64,000 bases of DNA from Pseudomonas fulva (GCF_015680705.1 NZ_JADNYP010000011.1:62001-126000), one strand, 5' to 3'. Shown: positions 1-9,067, numbered from the stretch's first letter. Numbers and translations are program-made. The notes: generated by a model from the sequence alone, not told the origin.

Positions 1-969
1 CTCGGCCAGCGGCAGGCTGATGACGAACGAGTCGGAGATCACCGTGCCGGGCAGCAGCATCTGCCCGGCCAGGGCGATCGGCACCACGAACAGCGCCGCC
101 AGCGCCAGGTACATGGGGAACACCCAGCGCGCCAGGCGCACGTCCTGCGGCTCGATGTTCTCCACCACGGTGACATGGAACTGCCGTGGCAGGCAGATGA
201 TCGCCATCATGGCCACGCAGGTCTGGACCACCATCGACGGCCAGTTGATGGTTTCCTGCCAGTAGCCCTGCAGATGCACCGATGCGCGGGCCTGGCTGAA
301 CAGGTCGTCGAAGCCATCGTACAGATTGAAGACCACGAAGGCGCCGACCCCGAGGAAGGCCAGCAGCTTGACCATCGATTCGAAGGCGATCGCCAGGACC
401 ATGCCACGGTGGTGCTCGGTGACGTCCAGGCTGCGGGTACCGAAGATGATCGCGAACAGCGCCAGCACCAGCGAGACCACCAGCGCGGTGTCCTGGACCC
501 GCGTGCCGGTCGCATCGGCGTTGGCGCCGATCAGCAGGTTGACCCCGAGCACGATGCCCTTGAGCTGCAGAGCGATGTAAGGCAGCACGCCGACCAGGCA
601 GATCAGCGCCACCACCACCGCCAGCGACTGGGACTTGCCGTAGCGCGCGGCGATGAAGTCGGCGATCGATGTGATGTTCTGCTGCTTGCTGATCAGCACC
701 ATCTTCTGCACCACCCAGGGCGCGAAGACCAGCAGCAGCACCGGCCCCAGATAGATCGGCAGGAACGCCCAGAGCTGCTCGGCGGCCTGGCCGACCGCGC
801 CGAAGAAGGTCCAGCTGGTGCAGTACACCGCCAGCGACAGGCTATAGACCCAGGCGCGCAGGCGCGCCGGCAACGGCGTGCTGCGGCGGTCGCCATAGAA
901 GGCGATGGCGAACATGATGGCCATGTAGGCCAGGGCGACCACGGCGATCAGCCCGCTGGACAACGACAT
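1..969 (-). CDS. Sodium/solute symporter-like membrane protein, N-terminal part (probable hybrid sensor kinase), cut by window edge
   Basis: An open frame runs from an ATG at 969 (GGAG five bases upstream) to the window edge without a stop, giving 323 codons of an incomplete gene. The protein starts MSLSSGLIAVVALAY and shows repeated hydrophobic segments with the SSS-family style YCTSWTFFGAVGQAAEQ and ITSIADFIAARYGKSQ stretches, so it is a multi-pass inner-membrane protein of the sodium:solute symporter fold. In Pseudomonas, proteins with this N-terminus usually continue into a histidine kinase and receiver (CbrA-like architecture). That part lies outside the window and is inference. It is divergent from the gntR gene to its right, so the roughly 270-base gap carries both promoters. 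Confidence 0.8.
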   Translation of the reverse strand, partial: MSLSSGLIAVVALAYMAIMFAIAFYGDRRSTPLPARLRAWVYSLSLAVYCTSWTFFGAVGQAAEQLWAFLPIYLGPVLLLVFAPWVVQKMVLISKQQNITSIADFIAARYGKSQSLAVVVALICLVGVLPYIALQLKGIVLGVNLLIGANADATGTRVQDTALVVSLVLALFAIIFGTRSLDVTEHHRGMVLAIAFESMVKLLAFLGVGAFVVFNLYDGFDDLFSQARASVHLQGYWQETINWPSMVVQTCVAMMAIICLPRQFHVTVVENIEPQDVRLARWVFPMYLALAALFVVPIALAGQMLLPGTVISDSFVISLPLAE

Positions 970-1204
970 GAAGACTCCGAGCAATGAACGATAACGCGGT
1001 CCCGATCAGTCAGTCTGGCACGCCAGCCCGCCTTCGTCAGCGCCGACGATGGTCGCAGTGGCAGGACGTCGCAGGTGGCTGGGTCCGCGGCTCAGATCCC
1101 GAGGCCATTCCACGATGAACTGCAGCTCGCAAGCAGGTGCCAGGATCCACGACCGGCGGTGGATTGACAGCCTCTGCCCCACGACCGATACTCTCGAAAA
1201 ATTC

Positions 1205-1220
1205 ATATAGATGTTTATAT
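1205..1220 (+). promoter_or_regulatory. Candidate operator of the GntR regulator (ATATA-N6-TATAT palindrome)
   Basis: Twenty bases before the gntR start there is an AT-rich palindrome, ATATA then six bases then TATAT, in an otherwise GC-rich gap. GntR/HutC regulators commonly bind short AT-rich palindromes close to their own promoter, so this is a reasonable autoregulatory operator. The assignment is based on symmetry and position only. Confidence 0.35.
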
Positions 1221-1239
1221 AACAAGACGAGAGCGAACC

Positions 1240-1971
1240 ATGTCCCTTCTGTCCGGTGATGCGCGATTGCCCCGCTACCAGCAACTGCGCGACCATCTGG
1301 TCGAGCAGATCGCCAACAACCGCTGGCGCCCGGGCGAGGCGATTCCGACCGAGGCCGCGCTGGCCAGCGAATTCGACATGTCCGTCGGTACCGTGCGCAA
1401 GGCGATCGATGTCCTGGTGGCAGAGGGTGTGCTGGAGCGCCAGCAGGGGCGGGGTACCTTCATCCGCCGTCCACAGTTCCAGTCTTCGCTGTTCCGCTTC
1501 TTCCGCTTCGAATCCGCCACTGGCGAGCGCGCCATGCCCCAAAGCCGCATCCTGTCGATCGAACCGCTCCAGGCCCCATCGGCGGTAGCGCAGGCCCTGG
1601 GCCTGGCGACCGGGGGCGAAGTGATCCGCATCGTCCGTACCCGCCTGCTCGATGCCAAGCCGGTGCTCGCCGAAGAGATCTGGCTGCCACGCCAGCTTTT
1701 CGAGCCGCTGCTGGAAGCCGACCTGGATCGCCAGGGGCCGCTGTTGTACCCGATCTACGAGCAACTGTGTGGCCAAGTGGTCGCCTATGCCGAGGAGACA
1801 CTGACCGCCGAGGCGGTCGATGCGGTTCACGGCCGCCTGCTGCAAGTACCGGCCGAAAGTCCCGTGGTGGTGATCGAGCGCCTGGCCCGCGACTATGCCG
1901 GCAAGCCACTGGAGTGGCGGCGTTCGCGTGGGCATGCGCAGCACTTCCGTTACCGCATCGAGATTCGCTGA
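1240..1971 (+). CDS. GntR-family transcriptional regulator, HutC/UTRA subfamily
   Basis: This 243-residue protein has the two-domain build of HutC-type GntR regulators. Residues about 10-78 form the winged helix (LPRYQQLRDHLVEQI, then EAALASEFDMSVGTVRKAID and the wing GRGTFIRRP). Residues about 95-240 form the UTRA effector domain, with GGEVIRIVRTRLLDAKPVLAEE and a typical C-terminus ending in a RYRIEIR strand. The downstream MFS transporter and amidohydrolase on the same strand suggest that it controls uptake and hydrolysis of one substrate, whose identity cannot be read from the sequence. The start at 1240 follows GACGAGAGCG, an acceptable ribosome site. Confidence 0.88.
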   Translation: MSLLSGDARLPRYQQLRDHLVEQIANNRWRPGEAIPTEAALASEFDMSVGTVRKAIDVLVAEGVLERQQGRGTFIRRPQFQSSLFRFFRFESATGERAMPQSRILSIEPLQAPSAVAQALGLATGGEVIRIVRTRLLDAKPVLAEEIWLPRQLFEPLLEADLDRQGPLLYPIYEQLCGQVVAYAEETLTAEAVDAVHGRLLQVPAESPVVVIERLARDYAGKPLEWRRSRGHAQHFRYRIEIR

Positions 1972-2085
1972 GCCGATCGACCCCGTTTGCCACCTGCCTG
2001 CGCCGTACTGCCACGGCGCGGTGGCTTCGTCTGCCCGGTCGAGGCTTGCCCGGCCGTCATTTACACAACTAAAAGGATAACAATC

Positions 2086-3363
2086 ATGTTCAGCTGGTAT
2101 CGCCAGATCACCTCACGGGAACGCAAGACGTTCTGGGCCTGTTTCGGCGGCTGGTCGCTCGATGCGCTGGAAGTGCAGATGTTCGGCCTGGCCATCCCGG
2201 CGTTGATTGCCGCGTTCGCCCTGACCAAGGGCGATGCCGGTCTGATCAGCGGCCTGACCCTGGTCACCTCGGCGATCGGCGGCTGGCTCGGGGGTACGCT
2301 GTCGGATCGCTACGGTCGTGTGCGTACCCTGCAATGGATGATCCTCTGGTTCTCCTTCTTTACCTTCCTTTCGGCCTTCGTCACCGGCTTTTACCCGCTG
2401 CTGTTCGTCAAGGCCATGCAAGGCTTCGGCATCGGCGGCGAATGGGCGGCCGGCGCGGTGCTGATGGCCGAGACCATCAACCCGAAATATCGCGGCAAGG
2501 TGATGGGTACCGTGCAGGGCGCCTGGGCGGTGGGCTGGGGCCTGGCGGTGGCACTGTTCACGCTGATCTACTCGCTGGTGCCGCAGGAGTTCGCCTGGCG
2601 AGTGATGTTCTTCGTCGGCCTGCTGCCGTCGCTGCTGATCATCTGGGTGCGCCGCAACGTACCGGAGCCTGACAGCTTCCAGCGCCTGCGCAAGGAACAG
2701 GCGATCCCCGGCAGCTTCTTCAAGTCCATGGCCGGCATCTTCCGTCCCGAGCTGCTGCGCGTGACCCTGCTCGGTGGCCTGCTGGGCCTCGGCGCCCATG
2801 GTGGCTACCATGCGGTGATGACCTGGCTGCCGACCTTTCTCAAGACCGAGCGCAACCTCTCGGTGCTGAACTCCGGCGGCTACCTGGCGGTGATCATCTT
2901 TGCCTTCTGGTGTGGCTGCGTGATCAGCGGCCAGCTGATCGACCGCATTGGCCGGCGCAAGAACATTCTGTTGTTCGCCCTGTGCTGCGTACTGACCGTA
3001 CAGGCCTACGTGTTCTTCCCGCTGAGCAATACCCAGATGCTGTTCCTTGGTTTCCCGCTGGGCTTCTTCGCCGCTGGCATCCCGGCCAGCCTGGGCTCGT
3101 TCTTCAACGAGCTTTACCCAGCCGATGTGCGCGGCGCCGGGGTCGGCTTCTGCTACAACTTCGGCCGCGTGCTCTCGGCGGTGTTCCCGTTTTTGGTCGG
3201 CCACATGAGCGAATCCATGTCGCTAGGCGCCGCCATCGGCATCGATGCCGGCATCGCCTATGGCGTCGCGGTGATCGCGGCCCTGTGCCTGCCGGAAACC
3301 CGTGGCCGCAACCTCGAAGCCACGCCAGCGCCAGCAATGGCCAGCCCCGCGACCGTCAAGTAA
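2086..3363 (+). CDS. MFS transporter, metabolite:H+ symporter type
   Basis: A 425-residue, twelve-helix major facilitator protein. The ATG at 2086 was chosen over an upstream in-frame ATG because AAAGGA lies just before it and the protein then begins MFSWYRQITSRERKTFW, as is usual for this family. The loop 2-3 signature is GGTLSDRYGRVRTLQ, and GIGGEWAAGAVLMAE in helix 4-5 is typical of the aromatic-acid, sialate and shikimate symporter group. A weaker second signature (DRIGRRKNI) sits in the second half. It lies between the gntR regulator and an amidohydrolase on the same strand, so it probably imports the substrate of that enzyme. Substrate is unknown. Confidence 0.88.
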   Translation: MFSWYRQITSRERKTFWACFGGWSLDALEVQMFGLAIPALIAAFALTKGDAGLISGLTLVTSAIGGWLGGTLSDRYGRVRTLQWMILWFSFFTFLSAFVTGFYPLLFVKAMQGFGIGGEWAAGAVLMAETINPKYRGKVMGTVQGAWAVGWGLAVALFTLIYSLVPQEFAWRVMFFVGLLPSLLIIWVRRNVPEPDSFQRLRKEQAIPGSFFKSMAGIFRPELLRVTLLGGLLGLGAHGGYHAVMTWLPTFLKTERNLSVLNSGGYLAVIIFAFWCGCVISGQLIDRIGRRKNILLFALCCVLTVQAYVFFPLSNTQMLFLGFPLGFFAAGIPASLGSFFNELYPADVRGAGVGFCYNFGRVLSAVFPFLVGHMSESMSLGAAIGIDAGIAYGVAVIAALCLPETRGRNLEATPAPAMASPATVK

Positions 3364-3378
3364 CCGCTTTCTACCTCG

Positions 3379-4221
3379 ATGAGAATCATGTCCGACGTTC
3401 CCGCCAACTTTCCGACCGCAATCGACAGCCACGCCCACGTCTTCAGCCGTGGGCTGGAGCTGGCCAGCGAACGCCGCTACGCGCCGAACTACGACGCGCC
3501 GCTGGGCGACTACCTGGGCCAGTTGCAGGCCCATGGCTTCAGCCATGGCGTGCTGGTCCAGCCCAGTTTCCTCGGCACCGACAACCGCTATCTGCTCGCG
3601 GCCCTGCAGGCGGCGCCACGACACCTGCGCGGGGTGGTGATGCTCGAGCGCGACGTGGCGCCAGAAACCCTGGCCCGGCTGACTCGCCTGGGTGTCAGGG
3701 GCGTGCGCCTGAACCTGATGGGCAAGGCCCTGCCTGACCTGGGTGACGGTCAGTGGCGTACCTTTCTCGAGCGCATCGGTGAGCAGGGCTGGCACCTGGA
3801 ACTGCATCGCCAGGTGGCGGACGTCCCGGCATTGGTGCGAGCCCTTCGGCCCTATGGCCTGGACATTGTCATCGATCACTTCGGCCGTCCCGATGCCCGC
3901 GGCGGGCTGGGCCAGCCAGGGTTCGCCGAAATGCTGACCCTCGGCGCAGAGGGCAAGGTCTGGGTGAAGGTATCCGGGATCTATCGCCTGGAAGGTTCGT
4001 CGCAGCAGAACCTGGCCTTCGCCCGCCAGGCATTGTGCGCGCTCGAGACCCACTATGGCGCGGATCGGCTGATGTGGGGCAGCGACTGGCCGCATACCCA
4101 GCACGAGGCCGCGGTCAGCTTCGGTGGCGTGCTGGAGCAGTTCGAGGCGCTGGGTTGTTCCGCGGCGCTGCGCCAGGCGCTGCTGGTGGATACGGCCAGG
4201 GCACTGTTCGGGTTTGCCTGA
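3379..4221 (+). CDS. Amidohydrolase-2 family hydrolase (2-pyrone-4,6-dicarboxylate lactonase-like)
   Basis: The 280-residue protein has the TIM-barrel amidohydrolase-2 layout. It shows an HxH motif in the first strand (IDSHAHVFSRG), RGVRLNLMG in the middle, VIDHFGRPDA, and a late catalytic aspartate in WGSDWPHTQHE. These match the COG3618 group that includes LigI-type lactonases and other catabolic lactone or amide hydrolases. Two starts are possible, 3379 or the ATG nine bases later, and neither has a strong ribosome site. It begins 15 bases after the MFS gene, which points to co-transcription and a shared catabolic role. The exact substrate is not predictable here. Confidence 0.8.
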   Translation: MRIMSDVPANFPTAIDSHAHVFSRGLELASERRYAPNYDAPLGDYLGQLQAHGFSHGVLVQPSFLGTDNRYLLAALQAAPRHLRGVVMLERDVAPETLARLTRLGVRGVRLNLMGKALPDLGDGQWRTFLERIGEQGWHLELHRQVADVPALVRALRPYGLDIVIDHFGRPDARGGLGQPGFAEMLTLGAEGKVWVKVSGIYRLEGSSQQNLAFARQALCALETHYGADRLMWGSDWPHTQHEAAVSFGGVLEQFEALGCSAALRQALLVDTARALFGFA

Positions 4222-4239
4222 TGGCCCTGCGGCAGTTCT

Positions 4240-6570
4240 TCAGCGTGGCATGCGCGTCAGCTCGAAGTGGGTTCGCTGCACGTGCTCGGAGTCGAGGCCG
4301 ATCATCACCTCGAAGCCGCCAGGCTCGACCGTCCAGCGCAAGTCCCGGTCGAGCAACGCAAGCATGGATTCGTCGATGGCGAACGAGATCTCGCGAGTTT
4401 CCCCCGGCGCCAGCGCCACCTTCTGGAAACCCTTCAACTCCTTCAGCGGACGGCTGACCGAAGCGCTGCGATCACGAATGTACAGCTGCACCACGGTTTC
4501 TCCGCTGCGCTGGCCTTCGTTGCGCACACGGACACTGGCGTGCAGGCTGCCACCGGGTTGCAGCTGGTGCGCCGAGAGCGTGGGCGCGCTCAGGCTGAAG
4601 CGGGTGTAGCTCAGGCCGTGACCGAAAGGGTAGAGCGGGCCGTCATCGATGTCGAAGTAGTGCGACTGGTAGGCGCCGCGACCTTGCGGATCGACCGGGC
4701 GCCCGGTATTCAGGCGATTGTAGAAAAGCGGGACCTGCCCCACGCTGCGTGGAAAGCTCACCGGTAGCTTGCCTGACGGGTTGTAGTCGCCGAACAGGAC
4801 ATCGGCGATGGCATTGCCGCCCTCGGTGCCGCTGAACCAGGTCTCCAGCACCGCGTCGGCCTGTTGGCTTTCCTCGACGATGGTCAATGGTCGGCCATTC
4901 ATCAGTACCAGCACCAATGGCTTGCCGGTGCGCTGCAGGGCCAGCAGCAGTTCACGTTGTTGATCCGGCAGGTTCAGGTCGGTCTTGCTGGCGCCTTCAT
5001 GGGACATGCCGCGCGCCTCGCCAAGTGCCGCCACGACCACATCGGCCTGGTTGGCCACCGCGACCGCTTCGGCAAGCAAGGTGGCGGGCGAGCGTGGGTC
5101 GAAGCGTGCCTGGTTGTCCGCCAGCCGATCGAAGACATGCGGCCGGTCGACAATGTTCGAGCCCAGGGCATGCAGTACCTTGGCCTGGCCCGCCACGCTG
5201 CGCCTGATGCCTTCGTACAGGCTGACCGCCTGGCGCGACTGACCGCTGCCGGGCCAACTGCCGAGGATGTCGACCGGGTTATCGGCCAATGGACCAATGA
5301 CGGCGATGCTGCCGTGGCGCTGCAGCGGCAGTACCTGGTCACGGTTCTTCAGCAATACCAGTGAGCGTCGCGCCACGTCCCGCGCCTGGGCACGATGCAG
5401 GCGGCTTTCGGCCTGCGCATCGGCAGGATCATCCTGGGCCTGGCCAAGCCTGCGATAAGGATCCTCGAACAGGCCCAGATCGTACTTGGTGGAAAGCACC
5501 TGGCGCACGGCCTGGTCGAGCAGCGACACCGGAACCTGGTCCTGCTCGACCAGGCGCCCGAGCGCCTGCTCGAAAAAGCGATCGCTCATGCTCATCTGCG
5601 TGCCAGCCTCCAGCGCCATCCGCGCCGCCTCGCTTGCCGATGCCGCGACACCGTGGGCGAGCAGCTCTTCGACCGCGCCGTGGTCGCTGACTACCAGACC
5701 GTCATAGCGCCACTGCTCGCGCAGGACTTCATGCAACAGCCAGCGATCAGCCGTGGCGGGCACGCCATTGAGGGTGGTCAGCGCACTCATCAGCGCGCCG
5801 GCGCCTGCCTCGACGGCGGCCTGGTAAGGAGGCATGTAGTCCTGGAACAGGCGCTGGCGGCTCATGTCGACCGTGTTGTAGTCGCGTCCGCCTTCGACCG
5901 CGCCGTAGGCGGCGAAATGCTTGACGCAGGCCATCAGGCTGTCCGCCGTGCCCAGTCGCGGCCCCTGCAACTGGCGCACCACCGTCTCGACGATGCGGGA
6001 CGCCAGGTACGGGTCCTCGCCGTAGCCTTCCGATATCCTTCCCCAGCGCGGGTCGCGGCTGATGTCGGCCACTGGCGCGAACGTCATGTCCAAGCCGTCG
6101 GCGCTGGCTTCCATCGCGGCGATCCGTGCGCTGCGGCCGATCGCCCGCAGGTCCCAGCTCGAGGCCAGGCCAAGGCCGATGGGGAACACGGTACGCTGGC
6201 CGTGTACCACGTCGCCTGCGAAGAACAACGGGATGCCCAGCCGACTCTGGCGCACGGCGGCGTCCTGGAACTGGCGCAACTGCGCGCGCGTCACCCCAGG
6301 CGCGGTGAACATGGCGCCGGCGCCGGCCTCGGCAACGGTCTGGAGGGCCGCTTGCGGCGCGGGTTCGGCACCGGCATAGAGCATGCGCAACTGGCCAATC
6401 TTTTCGGCGACGCTCATCTGCGCCAGCAGTCGATCGAGCAGGCGCTGCTTGTCGGCTGCAAGCGCATGCGCAGGCCAGCCGAGCAATCCGGCCAGCAGCA
6501 TCGGTGCCATTACCCGCGCAAGCCGCGACGCCGATTGCAGTATGCTGTGTCTGATAGTCCGGTCATCCAT
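4240..6570 (-). CDS. bglX: Periplasmic beta-glucosidase, glycoside hydrolase family 3
   Basis: A GH3 enzyme of about 776 residues. A signal peptide is visible (MAPMLLAGLLGWPAHALA, cleavage before ADKQ), placing it in the periplasm. The GH3 N-terminal barrel carries GLDMTFAPVADISRDPRWGR, the KHFAAYGAVEGGRDYNT segment, and the nucleophile aspartate in LVVSDHGAVEE (about residue 296). The second domain has VVAALGEARGMSHEG and GKPLVLVLMNGRP. The C-terminal fibronectin-III-like domain ends the protein. A GTG at 6591, with GAGG five bases upstream, is an alternative start adding seven residues. It cleaves beta-linked glucosides. It is convergent with the amidohydrolase gene and transcribed alone. 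Confidence 0.92.
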   Translation of the reverse strand: MDDRTIRHSILQSASRLARVMAPMLLAGLLGWPAHALAADKQRLLDRLLAQMSVAEKIGQLRMLYAGAEPAPQAALQTVAEAGAGAMFTAPGVTRAQLRQFQDAAVRQSRLGIPLFFAGDVVHGQRTVFPIGLGLASSWDLRAIGRSARIAAMEASADGLDMTFAPVADISRDPRWGRISEGYGEDPYLASRIVETVVRQLQGPRLGTADSLMACVKHFAAYGAVEGGRDYNTVDMSRQRLFQDYMPPYQAAVEAGAGALMSALTTLNGVPATADRWLLHEVLREQWRYDGLVVSDHGAVEELLAHGVAASASEAARMALEAGTQMSMSDRFFEQALGRLVEQDQVPVSLLDQAVRQVLSTKYDLGLFEDPYRRLGQAQDDPADAQAESRLHRAQARDVARRSLVLLKNRDQVLPLQRHGSIAVIGPLADNPVDILGSWPGSGQSRQAVSLYEGIRRSVAGQAKVLHALGSNIVDRPHVFDRLADNQARFDPRSPATLLAEAVAVANQADVVVAALGEARGMSHEGASKTDLNLPDQQRELLLALQRTGKPLVLVLMNGRPLTIVEESQQADAVLETWFSGTEGGNAIADVLFGDYNPSGKLPVSFPRSVGQVPLFYNRLNTGRPVDPQGRGAYQSHYFDIDDGPLYPFGHGLSYTRFSLSAPTLSAHQLQPGGSLHASVRVRNEGQRSGETVVQLYIRDRSASVSRPLKELKGFQKVALAPGETREISFAIDESMLALLDRDLRWTVEPGGFEVMIGLDSEHVQRTHFELTRMPR

Positions 6571-6725
6571 CCGTGGCGGTCCCGATTGCACGAAAGCCTC
6601 GAGCCTGAAGGCTTACCGCGTGCGTCGCCACTGGCAGAATTGCCAGGTGGCACAGGGCTCGGGCTGGAACCCGTAGGGCCTTGCAACCGGACATCAGCCC
6701 TCAACGCACTTCAGGAACAAGGACG

Positions 6726-8600
6726 ATGAGTCACCCCTCGCAATTCACCTTGCTCGGCAAGCGGCGCTTCCTGCCGTTCTTCATCACCCAGTCGCTGGGT
6801 GCCTTCAACGACAACCTGTTCAAACAGTCGCTGATCCTGGCGATCCTCTACAAGCTCAACCTCGAAGGCGACCGCTCGGTCTGGGTCAATCTCTGTGCGC
6901 TGCTGTTCATCCTGCCGTTCTTCCTGTTCTCGGCGCTGGGCGGGCAGTTCGGCGAACGCTTCGCCAAGCACACGCTGATCCGCACGATCAAGCTGGCCGA
7001 GATCCTGATCATGGGTATCGGCGCGGCGGGCTTTCTCGGCGATCACCTGGTGCTGATGCTGGTGGCGCTGTTCGGCATGGGGACTCATTCGGCGCTGTTC
7101 GGCCCGGTGAAGTACTCGATCCTGCCCCAGGCCTTGCGTGACGAGGAGCTGGTCGGTGGCAATGGCCTGGTGGAGATGGGCACCTTCCTGGCCATCCTTG
7201 CCGGCACCATCGGCGCCGGCGTGCTGATGTCCGCCGAGGACCACGCCAGCATGGTGGCCGGCGGCGTGGTCGGTACCGCGGTGCTGGGCTACCTGGCCAG
7301 CCGCTGGATCCCCAAGGTCGCCGCCGCATCGCCGGGCATGCGCCTGGACTGGAACATCTTCCGCCAGTCCTGGGCGATCCTGCGCATGGGCCTGGGCCAG
7401 ACGCCAGCAGTGTCCCGGTCGATCGTCGGCAATTCGTGGTTCTGGTTCGTCGGGGCCATCTACCTGACCCAGATCCCGGCCTATGCCAAGGACTGGCTGC
7501 ATGGCGACGAAACGGTCGTGACGCTGGTGCTGACGCTGTTCTCGGTGGGCATCGCGCTCGGCTCGCTGCTGTGCGAGCGGCTCAGTGGGCGCAAGGTGGA
7601 GATCGGCCTGGTGCCGTTCGGTTCGTTCGGTCTGACCTTCTTCGGCCTGCTCTGGTGGTGGCATTCCGGCGATATCGCGCCGGGCCAGTCAGCGCATGGC
7701 TGGCTCGACTTGCTGGGCATGGGCCAGGCCTGGTGGATCCTCGCTTCGATCGTTGGCCTGGGCGTCTTCGGCGGCTTCTATATCGTGCCGCTGTATGCCT
7801 TGATCCAGGCGCGCACGCCGGTGGGGCAGCGCGCCCGGGTGATCGCCGCCAACAACATCCTCAACGCCCTGTTCATGGTGGTCTCGGCCCTCGCCACCCT
7901 CCTGCTGCTGAGCGTGGCCGAGCTGAGCATCCCGCAACTGTTCCTGGTAGTGTCGCTGCTCAATATCGGGGTCAACGCCTATATCTTCAGCATCGTTCCC
8001 GAATTCACCATGCGCTTTCTCATCTGGCTGCTCAGCCATTCGATGTACCGGGTCGAGCACCGTGACCTGCAGCGCATTCCCGATGAGGGGCCGGCGCTGC
8101 TGGTATGCAACCATGTATCGTTCGTCGACGCCCTGCTGATCGGCGGGGCCGTGCGGCGTCCGGTGCGCTTCGTGATGTACTACAAGATCTATCGGCTGCC
8201 GGTACTGAACTTCGTGTTCCGCACCGCTGGAGCCATTCCCATCGCCGGTCGCAACGAGGACCAGGCCATCTACGAACGGGCGTTCGCCCGGATCGCCCAG
8301 TATCTGGCCGAGGGCGAGCTGGTATGCATCTTTCCCGAAGGCAAGCTCAGCGCCGACGGCGAGATCGATGTATTCAGGAACGGAGTCAGCCGGATTCTCG
8401 CCGAGACCCCGGTACCGGTGATCCCGCTGGCGCTGCAAGGCTTGTGGGGCAGCTTCTTCAGCCGCGATCCGGCCAAGGGCTTGTTCAAGCGCTTCTGGTC
8501 ACGGGTGACCATCGTGGCTGGCAATGCCATCCCGGTGGAAGCGGCGCAGCCCGACAAGCTGCGCGAACAGGTCGCCAGCTTGCGCGGCGACCTGCGTTGA
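6726..8600 (+). CDS. MFS transporter fused to PlsC-type 1-acyl-glycerol-phosphate acyltransferase
   Basis: A 624-residue fusion. Residues about 1-430 form an MFS/LplT-like membrane domain (FFITQSLGAFNDNLFKQSL, GMGTHSALFGPVKYSILP). Residues about 440-624 form a PlsC acyltransferase with the catalytic NHxxxxD motif NHVSFVD (His463, Asp468), AGAIPIAGRNED, and the FPEGKLSADG substrate motif. The architecture parallels enterobacterial LplT plus Aas, which take up and re-acylate lysophospholipids, although no acyl-ACP synthetase domain is present here. The ATG at 6726 follows AGGAACAAGGACG, so longer upstream readings were rejected. Its likely role is membrane lipid remodelling; this is family-based inference. 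Confidence 0.85.
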   Translation: MSHPSQFTLLGKRRFLPFFITQSLGAFNDNLFKQSLILAILYKLNLEGDRSVWVNLCALLFILPFFLFSALGGQFGERFAKHTLIRTIKLAEILIMGIGAAGFLGDHLVLMLVALFGMGTHSALFGPVKYSILPQALRDEELVGGNGLVEMGTFLAILAGTIGAGVLMSAEDHASMVAGGVVGTAVLGYLASRWIPKVAAASPGMRLDWNIFRQSWAILRMGLGQTPAVSRSIVGNSWFWFVGAIYLTQIPAYAKDWLHGDETVVTLVLTLFSVGIALGSLLCERLSGRKVEIGLVPFGSFGLTFFGLLWWWHSGDIAPGQSAHGWLDLLGMGQAWWILASIVGLGVFGGFYIVPLYALIQARTPVGQRARVIAANNILNALFMVVSALATLLLLSVAELSIPQLFLVVSLLNIGVNAYIFSIVPEFTMRFLIWLLSHSMYRVEHRDLQRIPDEGPALLVCNHVSFVDALLIGGAVRRPVRFVMYYKIYRLPVLNFVFRTAGAIPIAGRNEDQAIYERAFARIAQYLAEGELVCIFPEGKLSADGEIDVFRNGVSRILAETPVPVIPLALQGLWGSFFSRDPAKGLFKRFWSRVTIVAGNAIPVEAAQPDKLREQVASLRGDLR

Positions 8601-8608
8601 AGCGAAGG

Positions 8609-8926
8609 TCAGCTGGCGCTGAGCTTGAGGCCGACCAGGCCAGCGATGATCAGCGCCACGCTGACCAGGCGCACCAGCGCCATGGACTCGCCGAACAGGA
8701 TGATCCCGGCGATCACCGTGCCCACCGCGCCGACGCCGGTCCAGATGGCATAGGCCGTGCCCAGCGGCAGCTCCTTCACCGCCAGGCCCAGCAGGCCCAG
8801 GCTCACGGCCATGGCGGCGACGGTCAGCACGGTGGGCAGCGGCTTGCTGAAGCCATCGGTGTATTTGAGCCCTACGGCCCAGCCGACCTCGAACAGGCCG
8901 GCGAAGAACAGGATGATCCAGGACAT
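8609..8926 (-). CDS. gdx: Guanidinium exporter of the SMR family
   Basis: A 105-residue, four-helix small multidrug resistance protein (older name SugE). It opens [26 protein letters not shown], with the essential membrane glutamate in helix 1 (Glu13), and contains [20 protein letters not shown] and [10 protein letters not shown], the hallmarks of the Gdx subtype rather than EmrE. Proteins of this subtype exchange guanidinium for protons. A two-hairpin guanidine-II riboswitch lies directly upstream, which supports guanidine as the physiological substrate. The ATG at 8926 follows GGAG at seven bases. Confidence 0.93.
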   Translation of the reverse strand: MSWIILFFAGLFEVGWAVGLKYTDGFSKPLPTVLTVAAMAVSLGLLGLAVKELPLGTAYAIWTGVGAVGTVIAGIILFGESMALVRLVSVALIIAGLVGLKLSAS

Positions 8927-8951
8927 GGTCAGTCTCCATCGTTGCGTTGAT

Positions 8952-8999
8952 GGGGCCGTCCCCGGATGTTCACGCAGTGCGTCGCAGGGCCGTCCCTGC
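8952..8999 (-). promoter_or_regulatory. Guanidine-II riboswitch (mini-ykkC) in the gdx leader
   Basis: Read on the minus strand, two short perfect hairpins lie 26 bases and more before the gdx start. The first is GCAGGG-ACGG-CCCTGC (8999-8984) and the second is GGGG-ACGG-CCCC (8963-8952), joined by a 20-base linker. Paired stems with identical ACGG loops are the defining signature of the guanidine-II class, whose two loops kiss when guanidine binds and free the ribosome site. The GGAG ribosome site at 8937-8934 lies just downstream, which suits translational control of gdx. The call follows directly from the sequence plus the known class. Confidence 0.9.
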
Positions 9000-9067
9000 A
9001 GTGGGCGTCATGTTGCACAAGGTTAAGGTGGATGGGCAAGTGTAGGAGGGCCGCGCTCCAGCAGCAC

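Noticed and set aside
5395-6729. Long plus-strand open frame opposite bglX
   Set aside because: The minus strand encodes a complete GH3 enzyme with signal peptide and catalytic motifs; the opposite frame is a low-complexity, Arg/Ala/His-rich by-product of high GC third positions.
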